From Saxidomus purpurata (taxonomy: Eukaryota > Mollusca > Bivalvia > Venerida > Veneridae), in contig JAFMSR010000003.1 in the NCBI GenBank assembly GCA_022818135.1, positions 12,144,861 to 12,208,860 on the forward strand: a stretch of DNA of 64,000 nucleotides, given 5' to 3'. Each line of letters begins with the position of its first letter. Position 1 is the first letter of the stretch. Under the pieces are notes generated by a model, which had not been told where the DNA came from, searched no databases, and saw nothing but the letters and a program-made list of their open reading frames with translations. This document shows, piece after piece, positions 34,901 through 44,129 of this stretch. The position numbers were made by a program, and so were the translations under genes.

Positions 34901-37900
34901 AATTTTCACCAATGTTTAAAATAATTTTTGCGAATTTTCACCAATGTCTAAAATGCAAAACGAATGGGTAAACACTGCACAGATTTACTGAGAGACAACA
35001 TGGATTGTGTAAAGGTCAATGTTAAAATGGCGTACCGTGAACTCTCTTATAGAACTTTGAATGTTTATGGTGTGATTAAAAAATATAATACTTACTGTTG
35101 AGGGTTGTCATCCTTGTCCTTTCTGTTTCCAGGTTTGGAAGAAAGACAACATTATGCATATCTTCGATATTCTTCTTTCTTGCTGCATTGGGAATTGCAT
35201 GGACACCAAATTACATTGTTTATGTGTTCCTGACTTTCTGTGTAGGATTCTTTTCCGCGGGTAACTTTATACCTGCATACGTAATGGGTATGTCAATTTT
35301 CGAATTTTCCTTCAAAAATGAATTCTTCTTTAATATTCTTCGTATCTACACATGAAACTAATTTGTAGCTGTTTCCAATAGTTTGAAGTATTAAGCAAAA
35401 TGAGTTCATTTTGTTAATACAGTAAAGTTCCAGTATTGAGACCACCCTTCGGACCAGTAAAAAGCGGTCTTATTAACAAAGTGGTCTTATTAACGAATCG
35501 GTCTTATTATTAACGAATCGGTCTTATTAACAAAGTGGTCTTATTAACGTATCGGTCTTATTAACGAATCGGCCTTATTAACGAATCGGTCTTATTAACG
35601 AATCGGTCTTATTAACAAAGTGGTCTTATTAACGAATCGGTCTTATTAACGAATCAGTCTTATTAACGAATCGGTCTTATTAACAAAGTGGTCTTATTAA
35701 CGAATCGGTCTTATTAACAAAGTGGTCTTATTAACGAATCGGTCTTATTAGCGACACCTTTTTTCATTTGGTTCTAAAATGTCAGGTCTTAGTATCAAGG
35801 GCTGTCTTAATATTGGGTGGGCTTTATAGCGGAACTTTACTGAACTATATATTCGAAATATAGAATGCCATGATTATAGGGTTCACTGTTCTGTAATTTT
35901 GATATTAACGACTATATATGCTTTATTTAACCGTCGCAAATTTAAATGACGTAATTTAACCAATCAGAAACGACGTTACATCGGTAGTGCGTTAGAATGA
36001 CGATTATGATACTTTTCTTTTAATCCTCTATTAGCCGAGATCTCATTTAGGAACAATGCATTTAAATGCTCTTGTCTTTACAGGAATGGAATTCGTCGGA
36101 CCTAGTAAAAGGAGGTACCCAGCATTGGCGCCTAAGTATTGTTGGGTAGTTGGAAATGTGATTTTAGCTGGACTTGCCTATTATATCAGAAACTGGAGAA
36201 CTTTGCAGATCATCTGTGCGGCACCAGGGATACTGTTTCAGCTTTTCTGGATGTGAGTAGCTTTAACTTACTAGGCTTGTTATGTTTTATTAAACACGTT
36301 GTATTGAATCACGTAGATCTAGATTGTTGCGGCATAATATATCCCATATACCACGTCAAAAACAAATAACAATTATATTACCTTTCCTTAGGATTCTGTT
36401 TATTTTTAATTCATTTAACGGCTGAACGTAAGCAGACCCTCAAATACCCTTATAAACCCACAATGTCACTTCATGACGTCACTTAAAACGTCACAAATCA
36501 GCACGTAGCCCTACTAATACATTGACGTACTGTACGCTAACACTCTCATATTTAGCGTGGGATAAAACGACGGGATATATGTCAAGTGGCCCGCTAATAT
36601 CAAGATCTATTTACCGGTCATTGACCAATCACACGGCTGGAAATTTCTTGAAAGGGTAATAAAATAACAAATCTTTTCAGAATTTTTCCAGAGTCACCGC
36701 GATGGTTGTATACTCAGGGCAGAATAGAAGAATCTAAAGCCGTTCTACGGAAAGCCGCCAAATGGGAGAAAATAGATCTACCAGATAGATTCTTCGACAT
36801 GGTATTTCAGGAGAGCCAGACTCCGAAACAGAAAAATATATGTCATATGTTTACATCAAGAATACTTGTGACGAGGACGCTGGTTATTTACTTCATGTGG
36901 TATGCGGGGAAATGCAGTGTTTTTATTGATCACTTTGAAATGAATATTAGGATAGGTGTTTTCAGTATTAAGTAATTATATTAAAGCTGCTCGCTCTCAG
37001 TTACCGTTGAAGAAACTTTTTTTTTTCATTGACATAATTATACATAAAACTAAAACTAAAGGCTAGAATCAAAATTTAAGCAAAAATCTAGGTAGGAATT
37101 TGCAGAAATCGATTGAAAATGTCGGTTACACGGCACCACTACACTATATGTTTATATTGAAATTTCAAAAAGCGTTTGCTTGAATTTGGTAGCGAATTTT
37201 TGAAATCTAGAAATAGACGTGACAGAAATTTATACTGGAGCCTTTTTATATGACTATATGTTCTAAAATACGTTATTTACACACAGTTTGAAGAACTTTA
37301 TTTTTTTACCAATATCTGAGAGCGAGCAGCTTTAATCCCTGTTTTATTTTATAAAATTACTGTATATGTTTTCACGGAACCAAAGAATCCCTGTTTTATT
37401 TTCTAAAATTACTATACTTGTATTATGTTTCCACGGAACCAAAGATTTTATACGCGACTACATTATGCTGAAATAATAATCTATTAAAATTTAAGTACTA
37501 GAAAACATATTAATCTATTTTAGGTTTGTGGTATGCCTGACATACTATGGTCTTGCGCTGAACAGCGGGGACCTTGGTGTGAACATGTACCTGACCTTCT
37601 TTCTACAAGCTTTGATGGATCTACCTGCCAGTATCATTGTATTAATTCTTCTGGACAAGATAGGACGTAAACCTTTGCTTGTAGGAAGTATGCTTGTTGG
37701 TGGACTAGGCTGTCTGTCAACAGTGTTCACTATACTATTTGCAGAAGGTAAGCATACTACTGTAAATCGGATACTTTTCGAGTGACGAAAATTTCGCGAT
37801 ATGAGCAAACAGACTTATTCGCGAATATTAAATTTGCAAAAGGAGAAATGTCTCATAGTAAATCTATGTGAAATGAATATTTCGTCGGGTTTTTAAAAAT

Positions 37901-40900
37901 AGCGAATTGCGAAATTCGCAAAAATAGCGAAATTCGCGAAAATAGCGAAAAATAATCACCGCGATTATTACCCAATTTACAGTAAGATATTTTGCAGAAG
38001 GTAAGCGAACTGATTCGCACAGGAGGCAAGCATGCAAAGATATCCACAGAAGGTAAGTGCGCAATGATATTTGAGGAAGGTAAGTGGTTATATACAGAAG
38101 TTAAGTATGTTATAATACTGGTAGTATTATATCAGTTGATGGTAACTACACTGTGATATTAACAGGGCGGTAAAGATACTTAACTATTACATTAATTGAA
38201 GCAAAATATACCGTGACATTGACAGAAGGTTAAATGTGTTCTGTTCTGATCTGATATTCACAAAAGGTAAACATACTACGATATCAGCAGGAGTTAAGCA
38301 TACTATAATAGTCGAACATAGGCCTACTGTGATTTTCACATACTGTGTACGCATATTATAATAGGTAAACAAAAGCCTTCCGTGATTTTCACATACTAAG
38401 CATACTATAATAGGCATTTACAAACTGTGATTTTCACATACTAAGCATACTATAATAGGCATTTACATACTGTGATTTTCACATACTAAGCATACTATAA
38501 CAGGTAAACAAACTGTGATTTTCACATACTAAGCATACTATAACAGGTAATCAAACTGTGATTTTCACATACTAAGCGTACTAAAATAGGTAAACATACT
38601 GTGATGTTCACACACTAAGCATACTAAAATAGGTAAACATACTGTGAAGTTCACATACTTAGCATACTAAAATAGGTAAACATACTGTGATTTTCACAGA
38701 ATGTAAACGTACTAAGATAATTAAAGTTAAGCGATATTAACAGAAGGGAATACATTGGAATATATACAATGATACACACAAAGGTAAACATACTATGATA
38801 GATACATATGAGTATATACTATGATATTCACAAAGGTAATCATACTGTGATATTTTAGGTCAACTGAGTGTGGTAAGGCAAAACTGTACTTTTATCTCCG
38901 TCACAGACCCATATACAAAGTTGGAATACGATAAAGAAAGAACACATACAAACCATTAAGTATAGCTAATAAATATTATGGAGAAAAGCAAGATTGAAAA
39001 TGATTTTTAAGCAATATTCTTCGATTCAATTCAAAATGGACGACGGGCGGATAAATCGGAAATCTCGCGAGAATATTTTTTTGTATAGGAAAATACGAGA
39101 ATTGCCCATCCATGTCTGTATAGGTGTGTGCCTTAGTCTAAAAGTATGATCAATACTGAGAAATAATGAATAATCACACCCTACTGATTATCGTTGAATT
39201 AAATCCAGTGGGTTCATTTTGTTAACAGAGACGAAGATTGCGACGACCATATCAGCTTTGGTGGGAAAGATCGGCGCGTTTGGAGGATTCATTATGGCAT
39301 ATATATACTCGGCGGAGCTATTCCCAACTGTAGTACGGAACGCTGGGCTAGGTTCGAGTTCCTGCATGGCACGTGTTGGAGGGATGATTGCTCCATATAT
39401 AGCTGATCTGGTATAAACATCTTCATGTAATATATTCATCATCATATAATGCAGTTTTGCAGATTGCGTAAGACGTAGTGTATTTTTGATTACTTTATAG
39501 AGTTTTAACATCAGCCATTTAGCTTGTATAAATTTGTTTTCATTGCACACGAGACACCACCCACGAAGGAACTAGTCACTGACCGGCAATTTTCTTTGGT
39601 AGTACCCTTTTACAGCTAGTTTGATCGAAGCATGTGTGGCGTCAAGTGTTTTGCCCCGATCACACAACTCGTGTGGCCTGGCCATGGATCAAACCCAAGT
39701 CCTCTGGCTTAATATACGAACGTCCTTACCACTTCACCGTGTACATGTAACTTATTAGCAATGGTGCTATGTCTCAATTTGTACATTGACAGGTCTATTT
39801 GTAAATAGCGGCTTAGAATTTAAATGTCTTCTATCTATTCCTTTTGCATAGTTATTAGAGATGTGTACGTAAATAGATTCAGGCAAATTCATATCTTGTT
39901 ACAGTTTGTTTAATATGACTGATTATTATTAATGCAAAACATGTATATACATTGTAATTAAATACGCATTTATACTTTTTAAGGAAATTTGAAATAAAAA
40001 AACATGTTTTATATAAATACACATACTGACTGATGATTTCGGTGAATATCCAGGTCCATAGTATAGATATTCACCTCATCATCGGTCAATATTTATATGA
40101 TATGCACAGTAATTTTCGATCTTACTAATCGGCACTGTTACGACAATAGGATCGTCTGGTCGCCGGCAATTTCGGTAAAGCTCTGCCACAAATTGTGTTT
40201 GGTACACTGTCTATCTTGGCTGGTTTGCTGGCTCTGCATCTCCCAGAGACATTAAATCATGATCTTCCAGAAACTATCAAAGATGGAGAAATGTTCGGGC
40301 GGTAAGCTATTACATTGTACATTACATATTGTCTATTTACAGTTTGCCCAACTTTTCTGTCCAATGAAATGCTCACATTTCATTAAAAAGCAAGAATTAT
40401 TTTCCATATTGACAGCGATCACGAGGCCATCTACTGGCCTCGAAGGGTATTTTGGTGTTTTCTACTATTTCTTACGATATTTCGATCTATTGTACCGACC
40501 ATGTTCCGGAGAACATCTTTCCAGTCATTATGTTCGCGGTGCCGTCGTGTACTCCGGGGGGGGGCCGTGGGGTGTGGGGGGGTTAGGAGGGGGGAAAATT
40601 TGGTACAAAAAAAACTATAATGAGGGTAAGCACGCCAGACTTATAATCTTACGTTCGCGAGTTCAAATCCCAGTAAGCATGTTATTTTTGAGTGGGGGAA
40701 TTGGTGGGTTCTTCGCCTCCGCAGTGGTAAGAGTGGTAACTTGTTATCTCTTGATTATATTTTAGGATTACGGTAAACCGTCCTCAATTCAAAAGCTACA
40801 CAGAATTCCTTGTCTGGCATAGGAAATAAGTTAATTTCATGCCGTTTTCTATTGACAGGTTATGTCTTTGTAAACGCACTGCTTCTGGTCCTACGGTGTT

Positions 40901-42400
40901 GTGTTTTTGCACAGTATAAGTACATCAACAGCTAGAGGCGTTGAAATATCTTCATGCAGGACTTAAATCTTCACTTTTTCAACCAGTATCAAAAATCTGA
41001 AATTTCAGCAGTTCATAGTACACCAAGGTAGTTGCAGTTTGAACCAAGACCATAAATCTTAGATCAGACTTAAACTTTCTTAGCAACATATCCATTCCGA
41101 CAGTCTTTCAGTACTTTCAATGCTTTGATTTCTATAGTCTCTGCAGGGTAAATAGAAAAACTACAATGTTGACGCGGCAGTAGTATTATATATTGGACAC
41201 CAGGAAGCTGTTGGCTCGAACATGGTCGGTAAAGTATCTTGCAATACAGTAGGAAGTAGCAGGGGCAATGGGAAGGGGTGGGGGGCTGGGAGGGACGAAC
41301 ACTTTGGAGTGTTGATGTAAACGAGATCAAGTCACTCATATGATCACCCACCCTGATTGACTCGAATAGTGGAAGAGGTACATCTGTTTTCCGGATACAT
41401 TTTGAACACCCCTTGCATGTTAACACACTTGATTTTTTTTTCCTCGACAGGCAGACAAATCCGGTACATATGCATGTATATCATTCGTTTGAATACCCGG
41501 ACTCCTTCAGTTCAAGTCGTTCTAAAATAATTACGTCACAATGGATTTGAACCACATGAACCGAAGGAATCCGTGTGTACAAATGGTGAATATACTTGTA
41601 CCAGTTTTGCCTATCTGTCAAAATAAAAAACAAATATGATCACAAACAGTCAGGTGCCTGTTTCGTCGGTAAGTTTTAGTATGGAAGATGTTTTATTGAA
41701 ATACCGATAAATGCTTGTCCCCACAGTGTTTTGGATGATTCATTTCGAGTAGAAAGTGCTTCATTGGACGAAGTCTCTTTCGAGTTCATCCAAGTTTAGT
41801 TACAAATTTCCTACGTATGTGGCCTGCCCTCACACTCAATTTAAGACCTTGTCCGCGAATATGTACCTTTATTTCGTTGAGTAACCTTGGTAGATTTGTG
41901 CCCGGATGAAGATGCTAACCCTGTTTATTATATATTATAATGGTTGTTTTATTTTTGTTTTGTTAATTCCTAAATATATTTTTTGGATATAACAAGATAA
42001 AAGCACCTCGCAGACTTCCTGTTAGTGAAAATACATTAAACTCCGTTTATAACGAACTCCTTGGGACCATTCAAAGTTGTTCCTTATATCCGGAGTTTGT
42101 TATATCAATTTAACATTTTCATAAAAATTAAAGAACAAGAAAACATTCGGGCAGAGAAAATTGTTCCTTATATCCGGATTTTCGCTATATCCGGAGTCGT
42201 TATATACGGAGTTTATTGTACATACAAGTTGCAGATTTGTATGCTTCATCCCACATAAATTCTTTATTTTCAGAAAGAAAGTAGGCACGAAAAAATCCGA
42301 CAAGGATATTTACATCTACAGGGAAGTAGATGCAGGTGTCGAATTACAGACTCGTGAAAACCACTCCCACACGGTAAAGTGTGAAGAACAAAGACAATGA
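31943..42400 (+). CDS. SLC22-type organic ion transporter, copy 5 (complete, ten exons, 564 aa)
   Basis: Exons: 31943-32085, 32418-32637, 34144-34247, 35133-35287, 36084-36252, 36681-36899, 37524-37747, 39229-39410, 40150-40301, 42274-42400. All borders are GT-AG and the joined frame is 1695 bases without a stop. Features in order: [14 protein letters not shown] start; extracellular loop with RCAIPGW, NDT and NRT sites and CDRWVYD; MVCDR; SDRFGRK across exons 3/4; [64 protein letters not shown]. The lysine-rich then acidic C-tail ends EEQRQ and lacks the PDZ-like end of copy 4. Residue choices ([22 protein letters not shown]) place it with copy 1. Introns hold four tandem arrays and at least four MITEs. 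Polyadenylation signals follow at 42488 and 42807. Substrate unknown. Confidence 0.93.
32670..32730. mobile_element. Short foldback element next to exon 2 of copy 5
   Basis: An imperfect palindrome: TTCGGAACATCATTCGGCC..TCTGTA pairs with TACGGAAACGGCCGAGTG..ATGTTCGGAA. It begins 33 bases after the exon 2 donor. Same family as the 54-base palindrome at 42948-43001. Confidence 0.75.
33090..33945. repeat. 43-bp minisatellite in intron 2 of copy 5 (~20 copies)
   Basis: The unit CCCATCAGAACACGTCTTTA..CACAATTTCGGAAAGCGATGCAT repeats about 20 times with small variants. As 43 is not a multiple of 3 and the unit lacks stops, all three plus frames stay open, producing long spurious frames (up to 347 codons) with a 43-residue super-repeat. 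It is not a gene. Confidence 0.9.
34820..34965. repeat. ~36-bp tandem repeat in intron 3 of copy 5 (~4 copies)
   Basis: Variants of 'TTCGCGAATTTTCACCAATG' plus 'tctaaaataa' repeat four times with decay. Confidence 0.7.
35420..35842. mobile_element. MITE with CAGTAAAGTTCC termini and internal 17-bp satellite, intron 4 of copy 5
   Basis: Starts CAGTAAAGTTCC (35420-35431) and ends GGAACTTTACTG (35831-35842), exact inverted repeats. The middle (~35463-35752) is a 17-bp array of CGGTCTTATTAACGAAT and TGGTCTTATTAACAAAG units, about 17 copies. It is an element whose interior has expanded as a satellite. Confidence 0.85.
36981..37335. mobile_element. MITE with 20-bp exact inverted termini, intron 6 of copy 5
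   Basis: Starts TTAAAGCTGCTCGCTCTCAG, and its exact reverse complement ends the element at 37335. The interior is AT-rich and non-coding. Directly right, ~37337-37450 is a ~57-bp sequence in two tandem copies ('atccctgttttatttt..cacggaaccaaaga'). Confidence 0.85.
37758..37984. mobile_element. MITE with TACTGTAAAT termini just after the exon 7 donor of copy 5
   Basis: Starts TACTGTAAATCGGATA 10 bases after the exon 7 end and finishes ACCCAATTTACAGTA. The same ends mark the element at 49610-49894 in UTP11. The interior has repeated 'aaaatagcgaaattcgc' blocks. The TA at both ends suggests a Tc1/mariner-type target duplication (inference). Confidence 0.7.
37985..38850. repeat. Degenerate minisatellite apparently derived from the exon 7/intron 7 junction
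   Basis: Units of ~43-45 bases fill most of the stretch, best ordered at 38380-38690 ('actgtgattttcacatactaagcatactataataggtaaacat'). Toward the left the units read 'atattttgcagaaggtaagcg', 'tatccacagaaggtaagtg' and 'tttgaggaaggtaagtgg', matching the real exon 7 end and donor (tatttGCAGAAG|gtaagcatact). The array therefore seems to be amplified from that junction. Confidence 0.7.
39590..39745 (-). mobile_element. tRNA-derived SINE in intron 8 of copy 5
   Basis: On the minus strand the head reads GGTGAAGTGGTAAGGACG.. with a B-box-like GGGTTTGATCC, as in Pol III tRNA-type promoters, followed by an unrelated body. Boundaries approximate. Confidence 0.55.
40548..40601 (+). other. G-quadruplex-type G-rich tract in intron 9 of copy 5
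   Basis: Contains four G runs of 4-10 bases separated by loops of 2-6 bases (GGGG..CCGT GGGG TGT GGGGGGG TTAGGA GGGGGG). It fits the usual G4 pattern on the transcribed RNA. A second G-rich patch stands at 41257-41300. Confidence 0.6.
42037..42215. mobile_element. MITE with TAAACTCCG termini immediately upstream of exon 10 of copy 5
   Basis: The left end TAAACTCCGTTTATAACGA and the right end ..TATATACGGAGTTTA are inverted repeats of ~23 bases with few mismatches. The inside repeats 'ttgttccttatatccgg'. It ends 58 bases before exon 10, close to the branch-point region. Confidence 0.75.
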
Positions 42401-42487
42401 TGTAAACAAAGTCAGCAATGTTGTACTTACTGCTGAGTGTACAAACTTTGAATCTTTGAAACACAAAAGCCGGCTAATTAAATGAAC

Positions 42488-42812
42488 AATAAAATGCAAC
42501 CCTGAATGTTTACCCAATCAATTAACATGGTGTCACGGTTATGGACTTAAGTAACTCAGTCGGTAGAGCTTTCGTCCTGTAAGCGAAGAGTCCCAGGTTC
42601 AAGACCCATTCATGTTGCATATTTTTCTCACCTTATGAAAATGGCATTTTTTGGTCTTTGCTTCAAACAAGGCTTAACGTTAGTATATCGATTCAAATCT
42701 TCAGAGATCATCCCTTTATTGAGACACATTGTAAATCATTTTTTGTACATTATGTTTTATTTGCACTATTTGAAAACAATTCTGCATATTGTACATGTTC
42801 ATTTGAAATAAA
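42488..42812 (+). promoter_or_regulatory. Polyadenylation signals of transporter copy 5
   Basis: AATAAA stands at 42488-42493, 88 bases after the stop, and again at 42807-42812. Both are plausible and could give short and long 3' UTRs; the longer one would include the tRNA-like SINE piece at 42543-42613. Confidence 0.55.
42543..42613 (+). repeat. tRNA-like pseudogene or SINE head
   Basis: Contains GTAACTCAGTCGGTAGAGC (A-box-like D arm), an anticodon-like arm TTCGTCCTGTAAGCGAA, and CAGGTTCAAGACCC (B box). The acceptor stem does not pair and loop position 33 is C instead of T, so it is not a working tRNA. Confidence 0.6.
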
Positions 42813-42934
42813 ATATTGTTCAAACTAAGAATTTTATGTCAAGTTGAAACAAGAAAATCACAATGGAACCAGGTTCGATCTCTTGTGAAAAGTTCCAAGT
42901 GTCTGTGAACTAATTAATTTAAAAGTCAGTATAC

Positions 42935-43023
42935 CTGCGACACTTTAGGAACATCACTCGGTTTTTTCCGTAGAAATACGGAAAAAGCCGAGTGATGTTC
43001 CGATTGCTGCGACACTTTAGGAA
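42935..43023. mobile_element. 54-bp foldback element flanked by a 17-bp direct duplication
   Basis: The palindrome 42948-43001 (GGAACATCACTCGG..TTCCGTA, loop GAAA, TACGGAAAAAGCCGAG..GTTCC) has CTGCGACACTTTAGGAA at both 42935-42951 and 43007-43023. The exact 17-base duplicate looks like a target-site duplication made on insertion. Related copies are at 32670-32730 and, as a single arm, in the exon 1 remnant of transporter copy 2. Confidence 0.85.
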
Positions 43024-43271
43024 ATAGTTTTCTTATAACCTTTATTTGTTACAAGCATACGAAATTGCATTTCATTTTGTAGTTAAAATGTAAATAGTTT
43101 TCGCAAAATTCAGTACAGATACTGAAGTTTCGTGACGAATTAATTGTTTAATTCGACTGATATAAAGAGTAAGGCAGTGAGGTGGCCATCTGCATAAAAC
43201 AGCCACCTGCGACATGTCCCTGCGACATCACCCTGCGTTCAGGGGCAACTCCTTAAAAACAATGTTATATT

Positions 43272-43472
43272 TTTTTGTGATATTTAGACATGTTAGAATC
43301 GAAATAGTATCCGTTTTAGCGTTGTTCATCGTCTAACAGACGACGATTTGGAGTTCTGATGCGCCATAGGCCTGAGTGGTTTATTACTAAGCAGCTGAAC
43401 GACAGGAAGTTATTAGATGATGAATAACGCATAAAGGACATTTTTTCGATTCTAACATGACTAAATATCACC
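43272..43472. mobile_element. MITE with ~30-bp termini
   Basis: Left TGATATTTAGACATGTTAGA.. and right ..TCTAACATGACTAAATATCA are inverted repeats with one mismatch, extending inward through TCGAAA. The interior ('gttgttcatcgtctaa', 'cgatttggagttctgatgc', 'gagtggttta') is related in reverse orientation to 59235-59465. Confidence 0.8.
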
Positions 43473-43561
43473 AAAAAAATAATGAAACGGGTTATATTTT
43501 ACGCAACGTCAAAAGGCTGAATTTGATGTCATTTATGACGTATTGTGGCGGATGCAACATT

Positions 43562-43703
43562 GTATATTGCAGAATTTACAGAACACAGAACAGAACAGAA
43601 CAGAAATTTTATTAAGTAACTTATACAATATACGGTATCTTGTTACATAATAACAAATAAAGAACATAAAATCATGTCCATCAAGTATATTGCAGAATTT
43701 ACA
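43562..43703 (-). mobile_element. LINE 3' tail insertion with 19-bp target duplication
   Basis: GTATATTGCAGAATTTACA occurs at 43562-43580 and 43685-43703. The 104 bases between read on the minus strand as a short 3' UTR ending AATAAAATTTCTG followed by (TTCTG)n, i.e. a severely 5'-truncated retroposon tail. It lies in the 3' flank of the Mab-21-like gene. Confidence 0.85.
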
Positions 43704-44129
43704 CAAACGGAACGAGTAATGTTAGAATAATACTTTTTACATATTATGCAGTCAACTCTAAAGGAACGACCTCGTCTTTTTTCATGACTGGCAGCTTGGT
43801 GCAGGTTCGGCTGTTAATAGATACAATACAGACAAACCCGTGAACAAAGACAGACCACTGACTAGAACAAGCTTGATATTAGGTCCTTATTTCACATGTG
43901 AATCTACTTAACATGAGTAGTTCAACGTTTTCTTCCTGTCTGATAGATTTCATATTCAGGTTGGTTTATATTGAGATGCGGTCTTGACACAGGCTTTACC
44001 ATAAGAATAAATAATAAATAATATCTGTTTATTCAAATTTTCTGATAAAAGCAGCGGAATTAAAAGACATGTTTTAACGTCAGCTTTTCTCCCCATGTAC
44101 ATTTGTATTTGAGTTAACGTGTTGTCAAT

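Larger units (their letters stand above)
42401..44129. other. Convergent intergenic region (copy 5 / Mab-21-like gene)
   Basis: Contains the 3' ends of two converging genes, a tRNA-like piece, a foldback element, a MITE and a LINE tail, each listed separately. No further gene is supported. Confidence 0.55.

Noticed and set aside
40259..40765. 168-codon plus-strand frame
   Set aside because: Overlaps exon 9 of copy 5 in another frame, then runs through a G-rich intronic tract; no recognisable domain.
41070..41426. 118-codon minus-strand frame
   Set aside because: Lies within intron 9 of copy 5 and has no recognisable similarity; its proline-rich part comes from a G-rich tract.
42543..42613. 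Possible functional tRNA (anticodon-like TGT)
   Set aside because: Acceptor stem unpaired and loop position 33 is not T; better explained as a SINE head.
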